Shown here in pieces: positions 56,390 through 64,000 of a stretch of DNA of 64,000 nucleotides. Below the pieces are notes generated by a model that was given only the letters and a program-made list of their open reading frames with translations, did not search any database and was not told where the DNA came from. The stretch is from Candidatus Accumulibacter sp. ACC003. GTDB lineage: Bacteria; Pseudomonadota; Gammaproteobacteria; Burkholderiales; Rhodocyclaceae. The stretch lies in the NCBI RefSeq assembly GCF_907163085.1, contig NZ_CAJQTX010000004.1, positions 514,956 through 578,955 of the forward strand. Direction: 5' to 3'. The stretch's first letter is position 1, and each line of letters opens with the position of its first letter. A program made the translations under genes and the position numbers.

Positions 56390-57118
56390 TCATGGTCGGG
56401 CGTTTCGCGATCGCTGATGACGCTCAGCGCAAAGTTTTTCAGCGCTGACGCCGACCGCGACGCCGATCAGCGCGGCACCGATCAGATTGAGCTTCAAGGG
56501 CAGCACCAGGAGCACCGACGCCAGGCCGCCGGCGGCCGCGGCCAGGCGCATGGCACGGTCGCTGAGCAGCGGCACGACCATCGCGATGAAGGTCAGCGGC
56601 ACGATGAAATCAAGCGACCAGCTCGGCGGTACCAGGCTGCCAAGCAGGATGCCGGCGATCGTTGCCAGTTGCCACGACGCCCAGGTGGCGCCAGCCAGAC
56701 CGAGATAGAACCAGTGCAACTGCAGGTGGCGCTCGGGATGCTGCGCGCTGTGCACGACGGTCAGTGCGTAGGCCTGGTCGGTCAGTAGGTAGGCGATTGC
56801 TGCCTGCCAGCGGCGGTCGAGTGAGCCGAAGTGTTGGGCCAGTGAGGCGCCGTACATCAGAAAGCGCAGGTTGACGATCGCGCCGGTGGCGAGAATGACC
56901 AGCAGTGGCGCGCCGCCGGCGAACAGCTGCGTGGCGGCGATCTGCGCCGAACCGGCGAAAATTACCCAGCTCATGGCGAAGGCCTGCAGCGGCGTCATGC
57001 CGGCGGTGCTCGCCGCGGCGCCGCAGACGATGCCAAAAGGGATGATGCTCATGCTCATTGGAGCAAAGGCGCGGACACCGGCAACAAACTCTGTGCGCGC
57101 GTTCGGGACTTGCGGCAT
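56390..57118 (-). CDS. azlC: AzlC-type branched-chain amino acid exporter subunit
   Basis: 242 residues from the ATG at 57118. GVRAFAPMSMSIIPFGIVCGAAAS, FAGSAQIAATQLFAGGAP and LRFLMYGASLAQHF are AzlC signatures; about eight membrane helices. AzlC works with the small protein AzlD; no azlD lies downstream, where an intergenic repeat is found instead. The exporter may be incomplete or use a distant partner. Confidence 0.88.
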   Translation of the reverse strand: MPQVPNARTEFVAGVRAFAPMSMSIIPFGIVCGAAASTAGMTPLQAFAMSWVIFAGSAQIAATQLFAGGAPLLVILATGAIVNLRFLMYGASLAQHFGSLDRRWQAAIAYLLTDQAYALTVVHSAQHPERHLQLHWFYLGLAGATWASWQLATIAGILLGSLVPPSWSLDFIVPLTFIAMVVPLLSDRAMRLAAAAGGLASVLLVLPLKLNLIGAALIGVAVGVSAEKLCAERHQRSRNARP

Positions 57119-57185
57119 GGGCGGCTTTTTACGAATAGAATAGAGGGTCAAATTGTTACGTGGGAACACCGCCAGGAGGAGGCAG

Positions 57186-57506
57186 ATGGTTTATCACATT
57201 ATCGTTTCGTTTGGGCGGGACAGGGAATTTGAGTTCAAATTCCCCCATACCGAACTCGCAGCAGGGTCTCCCGAAGAAGCGCGCCGGTGGTTTGACAAGG
57301 AGTTCGCCGACCTGGAATGCGAACCCAGCAACCCGATGGGCAAAGTCCTGATCATCGACAAGATCCTCAACGTGGCTCGTTACGGCGGCGAGCAGCGCTT
57401 CGTCGACCGGCAGGAATGGGCCACGCGTTTCGCCCGCTACACGGCACTGGCGCTGGGACGCGACACGGTCCGCATCGACGTCGCCGCTTTCAATATCGGC
57501 TACTGA
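57186..57506 (+). CDS. Small hypothetical protein, 106 aa
   Basis: An excellent AGGAGGAGG binding site precedes the ATG. The protein is soluble, with alternating strand-helix text (VYHIIVSFGRDREFEFKFPH, SPEEARRWFDKEF, LIIDKILNVARYGGEQRF, ALALGRDTVRIDVAAFNIGY). I recognise no family. An intrinsic terminator follows, so it is probably transcribed alone. Confidence 0.75.
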   Translation: MVYHIIVSFGRDREFEFKFPHTELAAGSPEEARRWFDKEFADLECEPSNPMGKVLIIDKILNVARYGGEQRFVDRQEWATRFARYTALALGRDTVRIDVAAFNIGY

Positions 57507-57528
57507 TCGACCAGCGGCGCAGGTTGGC

Positions 57529-57563
57529 GGCGCAGGTTTCCCGACCTGCGCCGTTTCTTTTTT
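57529..57563 (+). terminator. Intrinsic terminator
   Basis: GGCGCAGGT, loop TTCCCG, ACCTGCGCC gives a perfect 9-base GC-rich stem, followed by GTTTCTTTTTT. It ends transcription of the 106-residue gene just before greB. Confidence 0.9.
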
Positions 57564-57602
57564 GGCTTGGCATTCTTGGCCAGTTTCCGTGGCAGGAGCG
57601 GC

Positions 57603-58178
57603 ATGAGCAAAGCGTTCACCAGCGAGTCGGCAGCTGACGATGATGACGGCGGCGAGAGCGAAGGCGTCGATCCTTCGTTCCGGCTGCCGGCGGGAACGCG
57701 CAACTACATCACGCCGGCTGGGCACGCGCGGCTGAAGGCCGAAGTCGATCAGCTGCTGCGCGTCGAGCGGCCGCAGCTGGTCGGCGTCGTGCAGTGGGCG
57801 GCGTCGAACGGCGATCGCTCGGAGAACGCCGACTACATCTACGGCAAGAGGCGTTTGCGCGAGATCGACCGCCGGATTCGCTTCCTGACCAAGCGGCTCG
57901 ATCTTGCCGACGTCGTCGACCCGTCTGGCCGCCAGGATACCGAGCAGGTCTTCTTCGGCGCAACGGTGACGCTCTGCGACGAGCACGGAGTCGAGCAGAC
58001 CTACCAGATCGTCGGCGTCGACGAGACCGATTCTGGGCGTGGACGGATCAGCTGGGTGTCGCCACTGGCGCGCGCGCTGCTCAAGGCACGCGCAGGTGAT
58101 ACGGTACGTTTTCAGAGTCCGGTGGGTGTTCGTGAGGTCGAGGTGGTGGCGGTGGCCTATCGGGCGATCGACGGCTGA
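57603..58178 (+). CDS. greB: Transcript cleavage factor GreB
   Basis: 191 residues. An acidic N-terminal extension of about 25 residues ([10 protein letters not shown]) precedes the GreA/GreB coiled coil: [17 protein letters not shown], the tip loop [21 protein letters not shown] with the catalytic acidic pair, and the C-terminal FKBP-like domain ([18 protein letters not shown]). GreB form is shown by [11 protein letters not shown]. It rescues backtracked RNA polymerase. Confidence 0.95.
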   Translation: MSKAFTSESAADDDDGGESEGVDPSFRLPAGTRNYITPAGHARLKAEVDQLLRVERPQLVGVVQWAASNGDRSENADYIYGKRRLREIDRRIRFLTKRLDLADVVDPSGRQDTEQVFFGATVTLCDEHGVEQTYQIVGVDETDSGRGRISWVSPLARALLKARAGDTVRFQSPVGVREVEVVAVAYRAIDG

Positions 58179-58244
58179 GGCCGTGCGCCTGGCTCGCATT
58201 TGCATCGACGCTGGTGCCTGCGCACGAGCGCGCGGCTTCAGCAG

Positions 58245-58274
58245 GGCTTGAAATCGACGCGACGGCCCCCACCT
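58245..58274 (+). promoter_or_regulatory. Sigma-32 promoter of htpG
   Basis: GGCTTGAAA (58245-58253), 13 bases and CCCCACCT (58267-58274). The -35 is a perfect heat-shock element and the -10 differs from CCCCATNT at one base. It lies 78 bases before the htpG start. Confidence 0.75.
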
Positions 58275-58351
58275 GCAGCTTCATTGCGCGCTGGCGCGCT
58301 GCCACTTCGTTCGATCCAATCCTTTCATCAACGCTATTCACGGAGTCTTCA

Positions 58352-60271
58352 ATGGGTGCACAAAAAGAAACACTTGGTTTTCAGGCAGAAGTCAAACAGC
58401 TGCTGAATTTGATGATCCACTCGCTGTACAGCAACAAGGAGATCTTTCTGCGCGAGCTGATCTCCAACGCCTCCGACGCCTGCGACCGGCTGCGCTTCGA
58501 GGCCTTGAACAACGCCGGCCTGTACGGCGACGACGGCGAGCTGAAGATCCGCGTCGCCTTCGACAAGGAAGCACGGACGATCACCATCAGCGACAACGGT
58601 ATCGGCCTGTCGCGTGACGAGGCGGTGCAGCACCTCGGAACGATCGCCAAGTCGGGTACCCGCGAATTCTTCTCGGCGCTGACCGGCGACCAGGCCCGCG
58701 ACGCGCACCTGATCGGCCAGTTCGGCGTTGGTTTCTACTCGTCGTACATCGTCGCCGACAAGGTGACGGTGACCTCGCGTCGCGCCGGCCTCGAAGCCGA
58801 TCAGGGCGTACGCTGGGAATCGGGCGGCGAGGGCGACTTCACCGTCGAGATGGTCGAGTGTCCGCAGCGTGGTACCGAGGTAGTCCTGCACCTGCGCGAA
58901 GGCGAGGACGAGTTCCTGTCGAACTGGAAAATCCGCGAGACGGTGCGCAAGTACTCGGACCACATCACGCTGCCCATCGTGATGAAGAAAGAGACGTGGG
59001 ACGAGGAGAAAAAAGAGCAGGTCGTTAGCAACGAAGACGAAACAGTCAACCAGGCGTCGGCGCTGTGGACGCGTCCCAAGTCGGAGATCAGCGACGAGCA
59101 GTACAACGAGTTCTACAAGCACGTCGCGCACGACTTCGAGGACCCGCTGGCGCACGCGCATGCGCGCGTCGAGGGCAAGCAGGAGTACATCCAGCTGTTG
59201 TACATCCCGTCGAAAGCGCCCTTTGACATGCTCGACCGCGGTGCCCGCCATGGCATCAAGCTCTACGTCCGGCGCGTCTTCATCATGGACGACGCCGAGC
59301 AGCTGATGCCGCTGTACCTGCGCTTCGTACGCGGCATCGTCGACTCCAACGACCTGCCGCTGAACGTCTCGCGCGAGATCCTGCAGCAGTCGCGCGACAT
59401 CGAGGCGATTCGTGGTGGTTGCGTCAAGCGCGTCCTCGGCTTGCTCGAAGGCTTCGCCGGCAGCGAGGAAGCCGCCGACCAGGAGAAGTACACGACCTTC
59501 TGGAAGGAGTTCGGCAAGGTCCTCAAGGAGGGCGTTGGCGAGGACTTTGCCAACAAGGACCGTATCGGCAAGCTGCTGCGCTTCGCTTCGACGCACGCCG
59601 ACACCACCGAGGAGAACGTTTCGCTGGCCGCCTACGTGGCGCGGATGAAAGAGGGGCAGGAAAAGATCTACTACGTCACCGCAGAGACCTTCACCGCCGC
59701 CAAGAACAGCCCGCACCTCGAGATTTTCCGCAAGAAAGGCATCGAAGTCCTGCTGCTCTCCGATCGCGTCGACGAGTGGGTCACCAGTCACCTCACCGAG
59801 TTCGACGGCAAGCCCCTGCAGTCGGTGGCCAAGGGCGGGCTGGACCTCGGCAAGCTCGAGGATAGCGCCGAGAAGGAAGAGGCCGAGAAGGCCGCCGACG
59901 AGTACAAGGAGTTGCTCGAGAAGATCAAGAACACGCTCGGCGACAAGGTCAAGGACGTTCGCGTCACGCATCGCCTGACCGATTCGCCGTCGTGCCTGGT
60001 CGCCGACGAGTACGACCTTGGCGGCAACCTGCAGCGCATCCTCAAAGCAGCCGGCCAGCAGGCGCCGGCGAGCAAGCCGATCCTCGAGATCAACCCCAGG
60101 CACCCGGCGGTGCAGCGCCTCAAGTACGAAGAAACGCGCTTCGACGACTGGGCCAACCTGCTGCTCGAGCAGGGAATTCTGGCCGAAGGCGGCTCGCTCG
60201 AAGACCCGGCTGGTTTCGTCAAGCGGATCAACGACCTGATGCTGGCCCTGTCGGCCGGCAGCGGCAGCTAG
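58352..60271 (+). CDS. htpG: Hsp90 chaperone HtpG
   Basis: 639 residues from the ATG at 58352. GHKL ATPase motifs: [46 protein letters not shown] and GTEVVLHL; middle domain [11 protein letters not shown] and [16 protein letters not shown]. An upstream in-frame extension (to 58214) has no Hsp90 similarity and overlaps the promoter, so it is not used. Its stop shares a base with the GTG of the next gene. Confidence 0.97.
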   Translation: MGAQKETLGFQAEVKQLLNLMIHSLYSNKEIFLRELISNASDACDRLRFEALNNAGLYGDDGELKIRVAFDKEARTITISDNGIGLSRDEAVQHLGTIAKSGTREFFSALTGDQARDAHLIGQFGVGFYSSYIVADKVTVTSRRAGLEADQGVRWESGGEGDFTVEMVECPQRGTEVVLHLREGEDEFLSNWKIRETVRKYSDHITLPIVMKKETWDEEKKEQVVSNEDETVNQASALWTRPKSEISDEQYNEFYKHVAHDFEDPLAHAHARVEGKQEYIQLLYIPSKAPFDMLDRGARHGIKLYVRRVFIMDDAEQLMPLYLRFVRGIVDSNDLPLNVSREILQQSRDIEAIRGGCVKRVLGLLEGFAGSEEAADQEKYTTFWKEFGKVLKEGVGEDFANKDRIGKLLRFASTHADTTEENVSLAAYVARMKEGQEKIYYVTAETFTAAKNSPHLEIFRKKGIEVLLLSDRVDEWVTSHLTEFDGKPLQSVAKGGLDLGKLEDSAEKEEAEKAADEYKELLEKIKNTLGDKVKDVRVTHRLTDSPSCLVADEYDLGGNLQRILKAAGQQAPASKPILEINPRHPAVQRLKYEETRFDDWANLLLEQGILAEGGSLEDPAGFVKRINDLMLALSAGSGS

Positions 60272-60780
60272 TGAGCGGCGGCAGACCCGAAATTCTGCTG
60301 GGCCTGCCGCCGATTTTCGATGCCGAGGTCAGAACGCTGATTCTCGGCAGCTTCCCGTCGCCGGCCTCGCTGGCGGCGCAGCAATACTACGGGCACCGTC
60401 AGAATCAATTCTGGCGCTTGCTCGGCGAGCTGCTCGACGAGCCCCTGCGCGAACTGGACTACGCCGCCCGGCAGCGTCGCCTGCTGGATCATCAGCTCGG
60501 CGTCTGGGACGTCTATCGCCGCTGTCGGCGGCAAGGAGCGCTCGACTCGGCGATCGAGTCGCCCGAGCTCAACGACTTCGCGAGCTTGCCAAGCCAGGCG
60601 CCACGACTGCAACGCGTCTGCTTCAATGGCCAGACCGCAGCCAGGGCTAGCGCCTGGTTCCTGGCGCAGGGCTACGAAACGCGGCTCCTGCCGTCGAGCA
60701 GCCCGGCGTATACGCTGGCCTTCGCCAGCAAGCTCGAGCGTTGGCGGGCCGCGTTGCTGGGCACCGCTAGCGGCGGCTGA
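60271..60780 (+). CDS. Uracil-DNA-glycosylase-fold enzyme (DNA-deoxyinosine glycosylase type)
   Basis: 169 residues from a GTG that overlaps the htpG stop (TAGTG). TLILGSFPSPASLAAQQYYGHRQNQFWRLLGEL (quoted in part) contains the GSFPS motif of mismatch-specific Mug/deoxyinosine glycosylases, and CFNGQTAAR and LLPSSSPAYT mark the C-terminal active-site loop. It should excise deaminated bases, a fitting companion of a stress chaperone, although cotranscription with htpG may be fortuitous. Confidence 0.85.
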   Translation: MSGGRPEILLGLPPIFDAEVRTLILGSFPSPASLAAQQYYGHRQNQFWRLLGELLDEPLRELDYAARQRRLLDHQLGVWDVYRRCRRQGALDSAIESPELNDFASLPSQAPRLQRVCFNGQTAARASAWFLAQGYETRLLPSSSPAYTLAFASKLERWRAALLGTASGG

Positions 60781-60893
60781 AATCCCGCCGGTCCGAGCTG
60801 CGGATCGTGCCGACCCTTACACGCGGTGGTGGCGGTAGCCGCGACGGCTTTTCCTGGTCGCCTCAAGGCCCGCCACGTCGCGCGCTGCAGGCT

Positions 60894-62558
60894 TCAGATC
60901 GACCACGAATCCTCACCCTGCAAGGCGCGGAAGGCGTCGGCGGTACTGAGAAATATCTGCCCACTCAGTTGCTTGCCGACCAGGTCGCTGTGCTGCAGGC
61001 GATCCATTACCGGCCCCTTGACCTCGGCCAGGTGGAGCGTGATCTGTTCTGCCCGGAGGCTGTCGTTGATCTCGCGCAAGGCGTAGAGGCCGGTGGTATC
61101 GATCAGGCTGACGGCTGACATCACCAGCAGCACGTGCCGGGTTGGCCGGTGAGCAGCGGTGCGCGCCTTGAGCAGCAGCTCGAGGTGGCTGACCACCGCA
61201 TCGACGTTGCCGAAAAAGAGGTCGGCGTCGACGCGCACGGCGAGGACGTCGGAGAGCGTTTCGACCTGATGCCGTTCGACATTACGGAAGTGCTCGCTGC
61301 CGGGGATACGGCCGATGACCGCGATATGCGGCCGGCTGGCGCGCCAGATGACGGTCGCCAGCGACAGCACGACGCCGAGTATCACGCCTTGTTCGACGCC
61401 GACCAGCAACACCCCGGCGGTGGTCGCCAGCAAGGCCGCGGCGTCGCCGCGGTCGTAGCGCCAGGAGTCTTTCAAGGTGCTGAAATCGATCATCCCGAGC
61501 ACCGCCAGAATGATCGTCGCGGCCAGCGCCGGCAGCGGCAACCAGGACACCCAGCTGGTCGGCACCGACAACGCCAGCACGATCAATGCCGCCGAAATCA
61601 CGCTGGCCAGCGGCGTGTTGGCGCCGGCCGTGTAATTCACGGCCGACCGCGAAATACTGCCGGTGACCGGAAAGCCACCCGACACCGCGCTGGCCAGGTT
61701 GGCGGCGCCCAGTCCGAGCAGTTCGTGGTTGGTGATGATCCGTTCGCCGCGGCGGTGCGCGAGCGATTGCGCCGCGGCCTGGCTCGAGAGAAAGATCATG
61801 AAGGCGATCAGCAGCGCGGGCATGAACAGCGGCCGCCAGTGCTCGCCGGAAACCAGCAGGGTGATCGCCGGCATGCCGGCCGGAATCTCGCCGACGATCT
61901 TGACACCCACCTGCGTCAGGTCGAGGAGTGCGACCGCTGTCGTCGCGACGACCAGAACGAACACCGGCGCCAGCTTGGCGAGCGTCTCGGCCAGTCTGGT
62001 CGATAACCCGAGAGCGCTGAGGCCCTTGCTCAGATATTGTTTCGCCAGCCACAGCGCGAGCAGCGAAGTCAGGCCGATGATCGTGCTCGGTCCATGCATC
62101 GCCGCCAGCGGACCGCCGACGAGCGGCTCGAGCTGGCCGCCGGTAATCAGCAGGGCGGCACCGGTGGTGAAACCGCTCATCACCGGGCGGCTGAGAAAAC
62201 TGGCGACGAAGCCGAGGCGGAAGATGCCGCTGACGAACAGCAGGGCGCCGGCGATCAGCGCCATCTGGGCGGCCAGGACGACGCTCAGCGCCGAGCCGGG
62301 CGGCGCCAAGGGCGCCAGTGAGGTGCTGATCATCAGCGAGGTAATGGCCATCGGCCCAACCGACTGCACCATGCTGCTGCCGAATAGCGCATAAGCGATC
62401 GGCGGCAGGATGCTGGCGTAGAGCCCGGTCACCGGCGGCAGGCCGGCGACGATGGCGTAGGCCATTCCCTGCGGAATCAGCATCATGGCGACGATGATGC
62501 CGGCACCGATATCACCGGCCAACAAGTCACGTCGGTAGTTCTTCAGCCAGATCAGCAT
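60894..62558 (-). CDS. SulP-type anion transporter
   Basis: 554 residues. About twelve membrane helices begin with GDIGAGIIVAMMLIPQGMAYA; the sulfate transporter signature region NLASAVSGGFPVTGSISRSAVN and NTPLASVISA are present. A STAS domain closes the protein (about 430-540: VRVDADLFFGNVDAVVSHLELLL, LLVMSAVSLIDTTGLYAL). It may carry sulfate, bicarbonate or another anion; the sequence does not decide. Divergent from pepD across 184 bases with no clear promoter. Confidence 0.92.
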   Translation of the reverse strand: MLIWLKNYRRDLLAGDIGAGIIVAMMLIPQGMAYAIVAGLPPVTGLYASILPPIAYALFGSSMVQSVGPMAITSLMISTSLAPLAPPGSALSVVLAAQMALIAGALLFVSGIFRLGFVASFLSRPVMSGFTTGAALLITGGQLEPLVGGPLAAMHGPSTIIGLTSLLALWLAKQYLSKGLSALGLSTRLAETLAKLAPVFVLVVATTAVALLDLTQVGVKIVGEIPAGMPAITLLVSGEHWRPLFMPALLIAFMIFLSSQAAAQSLAHRRGERIITNHELLGLGAANLASAVSGGFPVTGSISRSAVNYTAGANTPLASVISAALIVLALSVPTSWVSWLPLPALAATIILAVLGMIDFSTLKDSWRYDRGDAAALLATTAGVLLVGVEQGVILGVVLSLATVIWRASRPHIAVIGRIPGSEHFRNVERHQVETLSDVLAVRVDADLFFGNVDAVVSHLELLLKARTAAHRPTRHVLLVMSAVSLIDTTGLYALREINDSLRAEQITLHLAEVKGPVMDRLQHSDLVGKQLSGQIFLSTADAFRALQGEDSWSI

Positions 62559-62742
62559 CGTTGCCGTCTCCCGGTGATCAGCGCTGCGCGATGGCGCGCA
62601 GCCGGCATGGTACTACCCGTTTAACTGCGGCGCTGCTGGCGGCGCGTGCAGCACCGCAGGTACGCATTCTGGAGCGGCGGGCCAGTAAGGCGTATGCTGC
62701 TCGCCGCACGCCGCCGACCATCGACCACCGCACAGGAGCGCA

Positions 62743-64000
62743 ATGAAGAACATGCCGCCAGCCACTCTTGACGCCGTCTTTTCCGACCTGCAACCGGCAG
62801 CTGTCTGGGCGCATTTTGCGACGCTCTGTCGGATCCCCCGCCAGTCCAAAGCAGAAGCGCGCTTGCGCGATCACCTCCGGCAGTGGGCACTCGCCCGCGG
62901 CTTGGCGGCGACGGTCGATGTCGCCGGCAATCTCCTGCTCCGTAAAGCGGCCAGTGCCGGCATGGCAACGGCGCCCGGCGTCGTTCTGCAGGCGCATCTG
63001 GACATGGTCTGCCAGCAGGCATGCACCAAGGGCCCGGCGGCGGCGCACGATTTTTCCCGTGATCCGATTCGACCGCTTCGTCGCGACGACTGGCTGGTCG
63101 CCGATGCAACGACGCTCGGTGCCGACAACGGCATTGGCGTGGCCTTGATCCTGGCGCTGCTCGAAGACGCGTCGCTGACGCACGGACCGATCGAAGCCCT
63201 GCTGACGGTCGACGAGGAAGCCGGCATGGGTGGCGCGCGCGGCCTGCCGGCGGGCCTGCTGCAGGGTCGCCTGCTGCTCAACCTCGATACCGAGGAATGG
63301 GGCGAATTTTTCCTCGGTTGCGCTGGCGGGCTCGACGTCAATGTGCACCGCGATGGCATGGCCGAGCCCTTGCCCACCGCTTTCAAGGTTTGGCGAATCG
63401 ATTTACAAGGCCTGCGTGGCGGTCATTCCGGCGTCGACATTCACCAGCAACGCGGCAACGCGATCAAGCTGCTGGTGCGCGTCTTGCGCGACCTGGAGAG
63501 CCATTTCGCGCTGCGCCTGGTCGATCTGAACGGCGGCTCGGCGCGTAATTCGCTGCCCAGGGAGGCGTCGGCGACGGTTGCCGTGCCGGCCGCCGACGGC
63601 GATCGCCTGGCGGCCAGTCTGGCGGCGTGGCAGTCGCTGCTGCGCGACGAGTTGCCGGGCGTCGATGAGCGACTGTGCTTGCATGGCGCGCCGGCATCGG
63701 CCGAGCGGGTGTTGTCGGCGGCCGATCAGGCCGTCTGGCTGGCGTCGCTGCACGCCGCGCCGCACGGCGTTCGGCGTTGGAGCCCGAGCGTCGCCGGCGT
63801 CGTCGAAACGTCGAACAACCTCGGCATGGTCGCGCTCACGGCAAAAGGCGGCGGCTGCAACTTCATGGTTCGCTCACTGCTCGAGAGTGGCAGCAGCGCG
63901 CTGGCCGACGAGATCGTCAGCCTCTTTGCCCTGTCGGGCACCGTCGCCGAGAAGGCCGGCGCTTATCCGGGCTGGGCGCCGAATCCTGCTTCGCCGCTGC
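62743..64000 (+). CDS. pepD: Aminoacyl-histidine dipeptidase PepD, 5' part (runs off the right edge)
   Basis: 419 codons are visible from the ATG at 62743, preceded by CAGGAG. M20-family motifs: LQAHLDMVCQ (metal His, Asp), TTLGADNGIGVA (bridging Asp), TVDEEAGMGGARGL (catalytic and metal Glu), LLNLDTEEWGEFFLG (metal Asp). The lid domain (LRGGHSGVDIHQQRGNAIKLL) is of the PepD type. Full length should be about 485 residues, so the last ~65 are missing. It cleaves Xaa-His dipeptides. Confidence 0.93.
   Translation, partial: MKNMPPATLDAVFSDLQPAAVWAHFATLCRIPRQSKAEARLRDHLRQWALARGLAATVDVAGNLLLRKAASAGMATAPGVVLQAHLDMVCQQACTKGPAAAHDFSRDPIRPLRRDDWLVADATTLGADNGIGVALILALLEDASLTHGPIEALLTVDEEAGMGGARGLPAGLLQGRLLLNLDTEEWGEFFLGCAGGLDVNVHRDGMAEPLPTAFKVWRIDLQGLRGGHSGVDIHQQRGNAIKLLVRVLRDLESHFALRLVDLNGGSARNSLPREASATVAVPAADGDRLAASLAAWQSLLRDELPGVDERLCLHGAPASAERVLSAADQAVWLASLHAAPHGVRRWSPSVAGVVETSNNLGMVALTAKGGGCNFMVRSLLESGSSALADEIVSLFALSGTVAEKAGAYPGWAPNPASPL

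Noticed and set aside
58349-60103. 584-codon open frame antisense to htpG
   Set aside because: Shadow of a highly conserved chaperone gene, with composition typical of antisense frames.

Overview
The window is about 66% GC, gene-dense and bacterial. Gene content points to a Betaproteobacterium of the Rhodocyclales, with a "Candidatus Accumulibacter"-like lineage the best guess: a trmJ-cysE-isc cluster, a PEP-CTERM/exosortase-type EPS regulatory trio (prsK, prsR, prsT), heme d1 genes, hopanoid-type squalene genes, and the small beta-proteobacterial families DUF3567 and DUF3460. The taxonomic call is inference; no rRNA or tRNA gene is visible.

Layout. 1-806: 5' part of an OprB-type porin on the minus strand. 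941-2727: an ISAs1-type transposase with a DruA-like (DUF4338) N-terminal domain, split by a -1 frameshift at a slippery A7G site. 2728-5777: an accessory, partly broken stretch with a Fur-like box, a 24-residue membrane micro-protein, a small hypothetical gene, a frameshifted DUF2325 gene and the wreck of a DUF1513 gene. 5868-15701: suhB, then trmJ, cysE and a complete isc operon (iscR, two desulfurase genes, iscU, iscA, hscB, hscA, fdx, iscX, DUF2237). 15927-17039: a Sco copper chaperone and a FixH-like protein. 17253-19785: a decayed nitrous oxide reductase cluster resembling clade II (nosZ, nosG-like, nosH, nosF and nosY remnants, with nosL still open). 19811-22944: intact nirF, nirDL, nirG and nirH for heme d1. 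23172-36542: exopolysaccharide locus with an O-antigen-ligase-like protein, the EpsB glycosyltransferase, PrsK, PrsR, PrsT, a Vi-type nucleotide-sugar dehydrogenase and epimerase, and a lytic transglycosylase.

36923-64000 is mostly housekeeping: a trypsin-like protease, a DinG/YoaA helicase, an ATP-grasp protein, molybdenum cofactor genes (mobB, moeA, moaD, moaE), clpB, an acetyltransferase of the Pat type, osmC, selU, divergent tesA and ybbA, hpnD and hpnE, an orphan azlC, greB, htpG, a DNA glycosylase, a SulP transporter and the start of pepD. Both heat-shock chaperone genes carry sigma-32-like promoters. Two diverged copies of a roughly 160-bp intergenic repeat lie at 36631-36785 and 56219-56382.

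Taken together, the cell can mature cytochrome cd1 nitrite reductase but has lost this copy of the N2O-reducing pathway. The most notable observations are that decayed nos locus beside intact nir genes, the slippery frameshift in the DruA-domain transposase, the polymerase/ligase protein with an inserted extracytoplasmic domain, and the dispersed intergenic repeat.
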